64,000 bases of DNA, taken from the NCBI RefSeq assembly GCF_029227915.1, contig NC_079880.1, positions 10,319,501 to 10,383,500 on the forward strand, given 5' to 3'. Made by a program: the position numbers and the translations under genes. Under the pieces are notes generated by a model, which saw nothing but the letters and a program-made list of their open reading frames with translations, was not told where the DNA came from and searched no databases. This document shows positions 22,321 through 34,300 of the stretch, one piece after another; the stretch's first letter is position 1; each line of letters begins with the position of its first letter. Source of the stretch: Hydractinia symbiolongicarpus (Eukaryota > Cnidaria > Hydrozoa > Anthoathecata > Hydractiniidae).

Positions 22321-22707
22321 GTTAGATCATATTATATTATATTTTGCAGGTAGATCTTGTTAAGAATTGATGAGACAGTAGTTCACTCATTCCTGAGTTA
22401 TTTTTTGATGATATAGCTTTATGTTCTTTTTTTCAAGATTTTTGTAGACCTTACTCAAGATCAACAAGTTCCTTTTGTAGTCTTTCTCTTTTAGTTGCTG
22501 ATTTATATTACCAAAGCTTGTTTGCTCTGTATCTTCTTCTGCTTGTAATAATAAGTTTTTAACTAATTTTTTCAATCAGCAGTTTGTAGATCTTCACCAT
22601 GAAAGTTCAAACCTCAAAAACCCAATGTGTCCCTATATTTGGTTTTTGTGGAAGCATTCTTTTGGAGGTTAGTATGAGAAGAAGTTTAGTGTGTTGTCAT
22701 TGATCTA

Positions 22708-23661
22708 CAGTACTGTGAAAAGGTTTGTTAACATTGTGTTCGTGTAATGAGCGTGGTTCACACGAACCACGATATAATCGCGGCCTTTATGTATAACAAA
22801 CATTCAAACATCTATCGTGGCCACCATGCTAATATTATTATCTCTACGAAGGATCGTGTGTCCCACGATTATTTTCGCGAGCTCCACGATTTTTATAGCC
22901 AGTATAATTTAATTTTTTTTCTTTTCAAAAAAGTCTTTCATTAAAGTTAATTTGTTTGTTTCAGGTTTTATCAAGCTAAAAAAGCATATTCATAGTTTTT
23001 GCTTGGTGTATAATTTTTCGTCATGTACGTGATTGCATTTTTATGAAATGTCATTTGTCTTGAAAAGTTAAATTTGTCTGTGCTGATAGAAATGTTTTTT
23101 TAGATCGCATTTTAAAAGTTTATAAATGAAAAGCGGTGATAGAAATGTTTTTAAGATCGCATTTTAAAAGTTTAAAAACGAAAAGCGAGGATAGCAATGT
23201 TTTTTTAGATCGCATTTTAAAAGTTTAAAAATAAATAGCAGCGATAGAAATGTTTTTTAAGATCGCATTTTAAAGGTTTAAAAACGAATAGCGGCGATAG
23301 AAATGTTTTTTAAGATTGCATTTTAAAAGTTTAAAAACGAAAAGCGGCGATAGAAATTGTTTTTTAAGATCGCATTTTGATTCATGAACAATTAAAATCT
23401 GATATATGACAAGCTTTATGACAACGAATTAAAACAACAAGTGTCAATTTATTTTTTTGCCGTCGGTTTTTGATTTAATTGATAAACTATTATGGTCTTT
23501 GTTGTTTTACAATAGAAGTTATCTATCGTGGACACCACGGTGTAATGTGTAATTTTTGTTCATGTAGTCCACGAATCATGATCGTGAGGTCCATGATTGT
23601 CAAAAAAATACGCATTGTGGGCTATCTAACCACGATGTTAACAAACCTTTTCACAGTACTG
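22708..23661. mobile_element. Non-autonomous Tc1/mariner-type element with TA target duplication
   Basis: The ends are inverted copies starting CAGTACTGTGAAAAGG, identical for 27 bases and 30 of the first 31. TA dinucleotides flank both sides (22706-22707 and 23662-23663). Both features are typical of Tc1/mariner elements. The 954-bp interior has no transposase. It contains subterminal CCACGAT/ATCGTGG motifs near both ends and a six-copy 53-bp tandem array. It interrupts a minus-strand LINE remnant. Confidence 0.9.
23085..23380. repeat. Six-copy 53-bp tandem array inside the Tc1-type element
   Basis: Copies start at about 23085, 23138, 23190, 23243, 23296 and 23349. Each opens with GATAGAAATG (one variant has GATAGCAATG) followed by a T run and GATCGCATTTTAAAAG. 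Spacing is 52-53 bases. Copies are close in sequence, suggesting recent expansion. Confidence 0.9.
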
Positions 23662-23673
23662 TATACCGCATTT

Positions 23674-24150
23674 TCAGAGCCTGTACCACTTCTGTTGTTG
23701 CATTGATATTATTTGGTGGTTTATTAAATGCATCAGTTTTTTAGTGGCATCTAAGCTTAATTTCAATTGTAGCATTTTTCTCTCCATTAACTCTATTAGA
23801 CAGTTGATATTCTTTTCAAAATTCTGTTCTAAATGTTTTTCATTGTCATTCCTTAACTCTTGTTGGAGTGTCTTCTGAAGGTTATTTTTATTTTTTCTAT
23901 TGTTTGTATTTCTTGTTTTAAGTGTATATCTCGTTTCTTGAGTGAGTTGAAGCACATTTTGGGATGGTAGTATTCACATTTTCATCCTTTATTGCAGCCC
24001 AGCATTTGACGTGTACCATTTTTAAGCATCTTATTACATATATTAAAAACAAACTTTTCCTCCTGAAATTTTTATCACAAACAGTTACTGTAGTGTGTCT
24101 ATTGATTTGAAGATATTTTGTTTTCCACCAATTTTGATTTCTTTGCAATT
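23674..24150 (-). pseudogene. LINE ORF1-like remnant (zinc finger plus coiled coil)
   Basis: Two minus-strand frames (24148-23918 and 23955-23674) encode a Cys/His segment (VCDKNF, HVKCW) that looks like the end of a PHD-type finger. A lysine/glutamate-rich helical stretch follows (LQQELRNDNEKHLEQNF). Finger plus coiled coil is the usual ORF1 layout of CR1-type LINEs. The frames are broken. The continuation on the other side of the Tc1-type insertion is the coiled-coil-like segment at 22575-22387. Confidence 0.5.
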
Positions 24151-24399
24151 AAAATTAGTTTTTTCAATGTTCATTACATGTGTTAGCTAGAGTTACTAGA
24201 CAGCAGAGCACATAGTATCATCCGACATGACACTATCATCACAACAATTCATAATTATCAGATGAGAAAGCACTGTACCACCATGCATAAATGTTTAATA
24301 GGCGACGTTCCTAATTTTGAAGAGTATTTTGAGGTGATATGTCACAACATCGGGACAAGGAACAATCAACACCTTTTTGAATAATATAAATATTATCAT

Positions 24400-24760
24400 G
24401 TCATGAACAAGCAGGTTTATTCTAGGCTACGTTTCGACAGCTACAGCTGTCATTGATGGGCAATGATCATAATCAACTTTGGCTATTTATTATTTGAAGA
24501 GATAATTAGACATTCGTTTTGTTTCACAGACATAAACACCATCACATTCCTTACACGGGATTTCGTAGACAGTATTACATTGACTCTCTAGACATATTTT
24601 GTCTTTCAGATGGGACAGTATACTATGTAGCATGTTTTTAGATTGAAACACTGGCTTTTATTTATGATCTTTCAATACCCGACAAAGTATGTTACTTGTC
24701 CTTTGTATATATGGCATATACACACTGTGGCTACTGGCTCGTTTTCCGCATCTTCTCTGT
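24400..24760 (-). pseudogene. Penelope-like retroelement remnant (GIY-YIG end)
   Basis: On the minus strand from about 24745 to 24490 the translation gives VYMPYIQRTSNILCRVLKDH, one stop, then LHSILSHLKDKICLESQCN and VYEIPCKECDGVYVCETKR. This is the linker and GIY-YIG endonuclease block typical of Penelope-like elements. The YIGETGR motif is degraded to YVCETKR and a stop follows. The 3' flank holds a hairpin with arms GACAGC and GCTGTC at 24436-24451, followed on the minus strand by GAAAC. Confidence 0.75.
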
Positions 24761-24828
24761 TACTGCTCTTATCAGTCCTGTTCCTGATTTTTCTCTCAAA
24801 TTAATCAACACCTTTGTCTTCCAATAGT

Positions 24829-24960
24829 TAAGCTTAAATCAGCAAAAAAGGCGTTTTTCTTCAATGGTGCACTAAACTATAATAAACTTCCACTTGATAT
24901 ACGTTGAGAAATTGACACAAAGTACTTTACCGCCAAGTTAAAGATTTATTTTGTATGAGT
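24829..24960 (+). pseudogene. LINE ORF2 C-terminal tail remnant
   Basis: On the plus strand the translation KLKSAKKAFFFNGALNYNKL, then PLDIR, a stop, and TAKLKIYFV with a terminal stop matches the conserved C-terminal end of CR1/Jockey-type LINE ORF2. In that end a K-S-F, G-A, W-N-x-L-P pattern precedes the stop. It is opposite in orientation to the other LINE remnant and lacks the rest of the element. Confidence 0.55.
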
Positions 24961-25305
24961 TAAAATTTAAGTTTTTAGTAGTTCTTATATACCTATCAGT
25001 TCAGTTTGTCATTTGTGCTTTTTCATTTCACACCAGTGCCTTTCTTTTTTTTCTGTGGTTCTCTTTTTTGTTTGTGATTTCTAATATATTTAACTGCGTT
25101 TATAATGTACATATAATATATAATTTTTTTAACTTTTGATATTTATTAACAAACAGGACTTCATAGGAAGAACAGTTTATTTTTAACTGATATTTAGAAC
25201 CTGTAAAAATATTATTGAAATAAAAAAATAACAATAACAATAACTAACTCCTAGTATATATATAATTATATATAATTTGGGTAAACAAATGCTTTTTTTC
25301 TAAAC

Positions 25306-25317
25306 TTTTATATTTAG
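25306..25317 (+). other. Splice-acceptor-like T-rich/AG before DIDO1 ATG
   Basis: TTTTATATTTAG ends at 25317, 55 bases before the DIDO1 start. The intervening leader contains a minimal ATG-TAA start-stop at 25344-25349. Confidence 0.45.
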
Positions 25318-25372
25318 TAAAAATTCATAACTCTGCCATTACAATGTAAACAAAAAGAAGAAAAAAAGAGGA

Positions 25373-28300
25373 ATGGCTCCTGCTCTTGCACGTCGCACAC
25401 CACAGCAACCTAAAGAAGAAGGTCGTCCCAAAAGACAAGCTGTACTAAATAAAAAAGAAACCCCTGGAGCTCCTAAGAAAAGAGGGGAAACAAAAAAAGT
25501 TGAAACCAAAAAGGAAGAACCAAAGAAACCAGGAAAAGAAAAAGCAAAAAAGAAACCTGAGCCTAAAAAGGTAGGAAAATTTAGTTTTTTATTGATGCAT
25601 AAAAGCTTTTTATAGATTGCAGCTCTGGAAATCATTAGGTTCTGAGCAATACATCCAAAAATATTTTTAATTATTTTCATTGAATCTAAATTTTAATAAA
25701 CAACCTGCAACACTTAATCTATAAAACTATGCAAAAGGAATATTTGAGAAATAAAATTATGATGATGTCAGCAATAATCCTGTTGTTGCGAAAAATAGTT
25801 TTTTTTACAAATTCGTTAATTCATTGCCACTATTGTACACAGCTGAAACTTTAAAATAATTTTCAGTATCTTGTATATAAAAAAAATTAGAATTTGTTTA
25901 GCTTTTAGTTATGTAAAACTTAAAAACGTGTTTGACCAAACCATGTCTTTCACACAAACGTCCCTGCCAAAACTTATACAACTAACTGCATCTGTTATTT
26001 GATACCACCTGCAAAAAAATGAGACAATGATTTTGTTATCAATTAGGTTGTCAATTGCTCATTTTATACATTAGTTTCATTTCTAGAAATCACCACTAGT
26101 AAAGAAAAATGCTGCAAAGTCAAAATCAAAAGGATCAAAAGACAAAACTAGTGGCAATGGAAGTGACACACCCTCTAATGTAAGACTATACATTACTATA
26201 CAAACACACAACTTTATATCGCATATCATTCATTCTTGGACAGCATTGTTATCTTTATATATTTATATAAGCACATGATAATCTGTTATGTTTTAGTCAG
26301 CACACAGAGGAGGTGACAAAAATAGTGAGAAAGAGACCGAGGAAGAAGTTGAAGAAGAGCATCCAAACATAGTTGAGTTGGAAGGTGGGTTGCTTACTAA
26401 AAACTTTATTGATAGACTCTTGTGAAACTAATGATGATACTCAAATGATGAGACAACATCAATTTGGTGGAAACTTTATCACCCATTTTCATTTAACCCT
26501 CTTCTATTGTTCAAAAAATAAAAACCAACCCACCCCCTTTTTTAGAACCCCTTCTCCTACTTATCTAGATTAAGAAGAATTTTCAGTATAATTGTGAAAA
26601 AAAAAATTCATGTTTAAAAACAGCCTATTAAACTAGATATCAAGCATAATACAATAAATGTTCTAACATGTTGAATCAAAGTAGTATCAAAATATCTCCA
26701 AAACTGATTTAGCAATGTTAAATTAGTTTGGATTAACCCCTGGACGTAAACAAATGTATAAGTCATTTTGGGAAGGGGTAATTCTATAATAGATTTTGTT
26801 GAAGTCAACATAAATTCATCATCACCTCAAACTCTCTTTAAAATATAATATTTCTTGTTAGAAAATGAAAAGAAAAATGCTACTGATAGCCAAGAAGAAG
26901 AAGAGGAAGAATCTGAAGAGGGGAGCATACACGATGATGGAGAGGTTGAAGATGATGAGGATTCAGATTTTGATCCGGATGATGATCCAGATAAGCTGTG
27001 GTGCTTTTGCAAAAAACCTCACAGCAACCGGTGCGTATGATTACAGTGTGTGGTTTGCTTAATGTTTGAATTAAGAACCTGTTCTAAATAGTACATACTG
27101 TTTTAGTATTAAAAGTCTATCTAGCTTCTCTCCAAGCATTTATATTATTAAAAGAAAAAGCTTCAGTAGGTTTTAAAATTTTGGCACGATTCTAAAGGAT
27201 AAACAAAATGCTCTTTATTTCTTCTAGTAGAAGAAGTTTTGTGAAACATAAAAAACAAAACTTGAATAAAGATTTCATCTTCTACGTTTTTGTGCAGATT
27301 TATGATATGCTGTGACACGTGTGAGGAATGGTTTCATGGAGATTGCGTCGGTATCTCAATGGCGAAAGGTCGAGAAATGGAAAAAACTGGAGAAGAATGG
27401 TGCTGTAACCAGTGTAAAAGTATGGTTGTATACATTGTTTATTTAACCCTGGTGGTGTGGTCCATTTGTCAAAAAGGTTGATTTTGACACAACTTTTATT
27501 CTAAATTCAATTGACCATAACTCAAGAACAAAAACGCACTGGACCCCGTAGGCAACCCACTTGGCTGTTGACTTTAGTTTAGCAAAAGAAAGGATTGCAA
27601 GCATTAGATGTGTCGCAATTGCATTGGGCACATTCTAAGTAGGTGCGCAATGACACAAAACTGTGTTTGGATAATTTTGTGTTGCATTAGTTGCCCATTA
27701 GAAGACCAACAATCTCGGAATTAGGAAAATTGTGAAGGGTTTTTTTGAAATAATTATTGACTTTTAAAGGCCGAATAATATACCTTATTAGCGCATGTAA
27801 TAATATACCTTACTAGCGCTTTTACACTCCATTTTTCTTTTTAAAAGGCAGTACTTTGGTCTTGCTACTGATCTGAGCAAAACCAGTTTTTGAAATTTTT
27901 TGTGAAGCAGCTGGGCGGGCCTGTAAAACGCATGTGGCTATCCCATATATATATACGTGAACCAGCACCAGCAAGGTGTGTATAATAGACATTTTGTGCA
28001 GAGACTATTCACGCAAGAAACTATTCGCACAAAAAGGCTTTTCATTTTTTGTACAATATCCACAGGGTTTTAATCAAATCAGAGAATTTTTGTTTTTTTT
28101 ACTTTTTAATTTTAATGCTTTGTTAAAGCACTAGCTTGTTTAAATATTTATTTAAGGAATTTCAGTCTTGTGAGTATTTAATCATAAAAAAAAATCAGGG
28201 AAAAATAATATAAAGAAAGCCAATGAAAAAAGCAAGGGATTTAGAATACTGTTCTAAATCCCCTGCTTTTTAAATTGACCTTTTATGCTGAGCTAAGGTT

Positions 28301-31300
28301 CAGCGTTTACACATTGAAATGTAGTATCAATATATCTAGACAATTGGTTTTAATGTTAACATTTTTCCTTTAAAATGTAACACCAAAATAAAGATGTTTA
28401 AGCACAATTTCCATGGGTAAAATTATTCTGGTTATTTCGACCAGGACATTTTTCAAACGCTAAATCATTCTTTGTTGGTTTGAAATATTAGTTGATGTAG
28501 TAAAAATTAAATATGAAATGACAGAATCATTATGTAGATGTTAATTTTTATAGAAAATGTTGCAAATCCGCCAGACCAAAATCAAGTTCCAATAAAATCT
28601 CCTTTGAACAGTCCATTGAAAAAGACAGTCTCTAAGCAAATAGATCCAACTTCCCTGACAAAAGCTCGCAGCCTCTCCCTTGACAGTATGAAAAGCAATC
28701 TTGCAAAATCACTGAAAGACCGTCCATTGTCTCTGTCTGCGGCAGAAGTTAAAGAAAACAATATAAAAGAAGAAGGACAGGAATCTTCTCTTCAAAATGA
28801 ATCATTGGCAGATGATAAAAAGTCCACACCTGTTAAATCGAAACAACCTAATGAAAAAAGTAAACGAAGAGATTCTGTGGAAAAGGTTAAAGTTGAAATT
28901 CCAGGATTTACATTTGATCACATTCCAACAAAAAAAGATGAAAAGCCTGAAAAACATGAAAAACTTCATCGCAAAAGATATTCAGACCGACGAGATTCTG
29001 CAGGTCATGATGATGAGGCAAAGAGAAAGCGGCAGGAAGAGTTGAAAGCATTGGCAAAAGCTAAGGTGGACATAATCTCCTCATCATCTATCATAGGTTT
29101 TATCTATCAGTTTTACTTTTAGATAACAAATAGGCTTAAAAATCTTATTTTTTACCACTTCTCCATTTTATTGTTGTTGACAGCTATTTTATTCATTTAA
29201 AATTATTTAATGTTCAGGTACGCACTGGTGGGACGAAGACCACTGAGATAGTTAAGGAGTGTAGAAGAAGCGAATGTAATCGACCAGCTATGAAAGGTTC
29301 TATATATTGTAGCAGGGAATGTATTTATAAGTAAGTACTAAAGAGTGTTAAAAGCATGTTTCAAACCTTAAACTCAAAAAAATCAAGTCATACAATATAC
29401 ATTTATCATAAATGTTTTATAAATTTCTTATCTTTTAATTTGCATGTGTGTACTTTGCATGATGTTCTGTCTAATGTGAACACTTTAGTCGGACAAATGC
29501 CAAATAAAAACTGTAAGTTTTAAGAAAATTTAATGTCCTGTAGATATGCGAATGAAACTATAAAACTGTTGGAGGACGAACGCAAAAAAAGTATCTTGAC
29601 TGTGAAGTCACCAGATCCTAAAACTGAGGTATGCAGTAGTCTTATTTGCATTTTTTGCATTGTAACTAAACAACTTAAACATATTAAATCGACGTTTTGT
29701 GGAATTTAGTTTATCGTTATAAGTATGAATCAACGATAGAGTGGAACCTTTCAATTTTAATTTCTAACAGTTAATAATAAAACTTGTATTATCAGCTCTT
29801 CCTCTTACTGTGTGTTATTAACATGATAATAAATAATATTTTTTGTGGTAAAACGATTTTTAGCATTCCAAAGGAAGCACTATAATCAGTCCTGCAACAT
29901 CGTCTACAGACCGTGTAATGGAAACAACACAAGAACGTATAGCTGTTTTTGAAAAAACAACTGGGAAAATTGTAGCTGGTGTTATGGCACCAACGAAAAA
30001 ATATTTATTTTCGTGGCTAGAGGAACATCCTACTTATGAAGTGTTAAAACCAGGTTAAGATTTATTTGAGCAACAAAATTTTGGTTTAAAATTTATTTAG
30101 TTTGTTTAGTTTGTTATTAAGCATCCTCAGGCTTCAGAGATTTTTCACAATGGGAGGTCAGGTAACTTTTAGTTCGTTATTCTGAACAAATTTAAAATAA
30201 AAACATTTGTTTTGAGGATGCATGGGGTTAGTAGTTGCCATGGTAGAGAGGTGATAGTGTTGTAGCGATGACTGAAGAAGCAGGTTTAATGACCATGCAT
30301 TACCTACTTCACCTTCTTTCTGGCTATCAAAGGTCTTTGGGATATCCTTCCTTTTATTCCTTTTGTACATCAGCAGTGTACCTTTTGTATTCTTGATAAT
30401 TGTTGTTAAAAAATAGTCACTAGTCACTAAACCTCTGCTAATTTAGGCTTGCAAAAGGCTTGCGATCGATTAAACCACAATGTAGCCACAATTTCAGAGG
30501 ATGATCTTACATTATATTTTTTCCAATTTATTGGAAATTCATTTCATTTCATTAAAAAAGTTACAATCTAGCGGTAGCACATCCTGAGGTCCATGATTTT
30601 TGATTATAAGTACCAGCGTTACACCATGTTTGATTATGTTAATTTCGCTGTCTTGGTGTTAAACAAAAAAGAAGTTTTATTGAGTAAGAGTTTTAAATTT
30701 CTAGGCAAGCAGCCCACAGAAGTAAAAGGTTATAAACGAGATCAAGATGAAGTAGTTCGTAACAACGTTCGTAAATCTCTGAAAGATATTCTCATTTTAA
30801 GATGTAAATCAACCGAAACAGCAATAAACATTGAAGCTGTTGGTAAACTTTGCAAAAAGATTGAAACAGAGCTGCTCAAATTATTTGGTGAAACTGGGCA
30901 GAAATATAAAACAAAATATCGCAGTTTGATATTCAACTTGAAGGATATGCAGAATAAGGTAACAATTTTAATTAGAATTTTTTTTTACTTCAGCATCCTT
31001 GCTTAAGAAAACCAAAAAAAGACAGGACTTGCCAATTGTTGATCTTCAGTTAGTCTTTAATCAAACACAAGCTGATAGATTATAGACAAATATTAAAGAG
31101 AGCTATTATTCTCTTTGTAATTGTAAAATCCAGAAGTTTTTTTTATTGGTTATTAATCTTCTTCCATTTTTTACCAAGCAAACTTATTGGTGTGTATATT
31201 CTCCTATGAAAAAGTTATTTTACATGATACGCATGGGCATTATCTAATCGGTGTAGAGAATTGTTTTAGCATTATCATGTATTTAGTTTGTCTCTTTATT

Positions 31301-34300
31301 GTATTTTTAGATCCTGTATAAACGAGTTGTCTCAGGAGAAATATCTCCACACAAATTGGTGCACATGACACCAGAGCAGTTAGCCACCCCTGAACTTGCA
31401 CGGTGGAGGGAACAAGAAAGTAAACATGTAAGGTTTTAAACTTCTTTTAAACTTATCGGGGCAAGATACATATAGATATAAATAGATATAAACATTTGAT
31501 ATCCTTTAAAACATTTGGGGAGAATTTAAACCTTGCCTGGTTCTCCATAAATAACAAGATGAACAATCTGCAATAAGTCTGTGAGTTATGAATAGCTCTC
31601 TAGATTTGATTAAGGTGTCTGTGGTTATTTGAGCATGTAATTTGAACGTGTATGGGCACTAAACATACCACCAAAATATGAGGGAAAACGCATAATTAAT
31701 GCAACCAATGTCACTTGTATTGTAACGTTGAAGCACATACGCAATCTGTATTTTAAAGTAGTTTAATTTGTTGCAAGTAAGGTTTACGTTGAAAAAAAAA
31801 ACATCAGGAAAAAAAACCCTACAATTATACAACCAATTTCAATTTATAGCTTTGGAGGGAAATATTAGTAATGTAGAAACTAAGATTCTGGCAGAGAGTC
31901 TAAGGTTATGAGTATGGAGTATATTACCTTTCAGTACGGTGTTGTGTTTGTTTGCCTCAAAAAGTTCTTCAATGCAATGGCAATGAAATTGTGACAAAAT
32001 CTCATCTTTTTAGAACATTGAGATGATTAAGAAACGTGAGTTGGAAGAAGCAGAGTTACAAAAACATCCAAGTATAAAGAAAACCCACAAGGTATGTAAA
32101 GTTGAATTTAACTGATGTGGAAGTCATCTTTTATTGTGAGATCACAAGGATTTTCCACTACTAGAATAATGTAGTTGTAAAACTGTAGAAAATCCACAGT
32201 ATATTACTTGTATATTACCTTGCTACTTGCAGCTACTACCTTTAGCTCAAAAACTAGCAATAATCATTATAGTAGAGATGAATTATTTTGAAACAATAAA
32301 AATTTTATATCTACTGTTGCCAGAGTAAAACCTCTGATAATTTTCTTATGGCTATGGGTTTTCTTTTTGTCAGGGAGAAGTTGAAATCGAAGGTGATGAA
32401 AATCTAGAAACACTGGAGGTAAAACCACATTCTGTTTCTATTAGCAGTTTGTTTCTTATTGAAGCTTTAGTTAATGATTGCACTGTTTAAAGTTTACAAG
32501 ATTTTTTCGACCTAGCTAGTTGATTAGCTTTTGTTTAGGTTTTAACATCTTTTTACATTTAAAATCTTAATATCCACCCTTAAGAACTTACGAAAAAGTG
32601 ATCATTTGTTTTTACCAGTTGTATTACTAAAATGTCGTTTTCCATAGATAAAAGCAGATTTTGCTCCAGATCGTCGATTATCATCCACCTCATCTGCAAC
32701 CAATGAAATGAACGACTTATTGAAAGACACTACGGAGGAGCATGCACACCATCTGTTTGATTCGAACTGTAAAATATGTACCGGCAAGATGATGCCACCT
32801 GGGGAATCTCAAACTACTGGTGTCTCAACAACGATGTGAGTAATTGTTATCAACAAAAAATATACAGTGTTCTTTTTGCCATGGTGGCATTTTTTTTGTC
32901 ACCTGCTGGCAAATATTCACATTCACATTCTTAAGGACATCTGATTCTGTGGAGAGTCTAATTTTCTAGAACTTGCCGTTCTTTTATATATCATGAGCAA
33001 TGGTAACATGTGGTTACATATGCCTATAAGTGTTGATATGTTGTGTCATGATACTTTTATATCTTTTAATTCGTTTTGTCTCTTGCAATAATATGATAGT
33101 TTGCACCTTTTTTTTGTGTTGTAATCAACTTATAATGCGTTGAAAAGGGTCAATTCAGACAAATCTGTGTATAGATAGTAATTAATGTAATAAAAACATG
33201 TTATTTTGTTTTTAAGTTACTATACGCTGTATAAGACCTTGAAATTATTATTGAAATAAACATGTTTGTAAAATTAGAATTTATAAAGATATCACGTCAC
33301 ATAAGAGGACAGTTGCTTTGTTTCAGAAATAAGTGATTGAATAAAACTATTTTTATGTTTTTATAGAGTTGAAGCTTTTGCAGAGTCATCTGTTCCATCA
33401 CCTACAGATGAGGACATGCTAATTGTGTAAGCTTGACGTTTATAATTTCTGATAATATTCGAACAATACAAAAACAGTTGACAGGGTTCCTATGAAGCCT
33501 GGAAAAACTTAACCGATTTACTTTTGACACAAATAATCAGGAATCCTTTAAAAATTCAGGACAATTTTTTGTCAGTTTTCTACCCGTAAGGAAAAAGCAA
33601 GAAAAGGCCATGTTCAATTTTTTTTAAAATTTTTTAAAAAAGTGTTGTTCGGTCTGTTCTAATGATGGAAAACAATTTTGTAAAAATTTAATATTATTAT
33701 TATTGTTAGTAAAAAAAAGAAGTAAGAAGGTAATAAGATGATTTTTCTTTATTCCGTTTGCATCAAAAATATTATGAGCAAAAATTAGCAAAGGGGTTTG
33801 CTTAAGTGATTGTAAGTCTTTACTGAGCGATGTAGGTCGAGAATATACCTCTCCTGGTTAAGTGACAGTACGAACCGGATTTTGATGTATTTACATTTAA
33901 TTTCTTAGTCTTTGGTGTGTTAAAACAATTGGACATTAATTCTTCTTGTAAAAACTAAATGTTTATTATAGGAGTCCACCATCACCAGACACATCTGCTC
34001 TCTCTCCATCCTCGCCAAATCCAGTATCAATTATTGCGCCGCCACCCTCCGCGCGCAAACAACCATCTGTTTGGCGTGGATTTGTTATGATGCAAAAAGT
34101 AGCGAAATTTGTTTGCACGGCGTATGCTGTTTCGGGTACTTGTGAAAACTTGATGGAAATATTGCCAGATACAGTTCATGTGTGTGGTCGCATTCCACCG
34201 GGTCAAGTGTGGGAATATTTGTCGCAAATGAAAGAAGGAAGAAAAAATCAGAACAAGGTAATCGAGGTTATTGTGCTAAGGTAATCGAGTTGTTGCAGCA

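Noticed and set aside
23085-23380. CRISPR-like array
   Set aside because: Units are contiguous 53-bp tandem copies without unique spacers, inside a eukaryotic DNA transposon.
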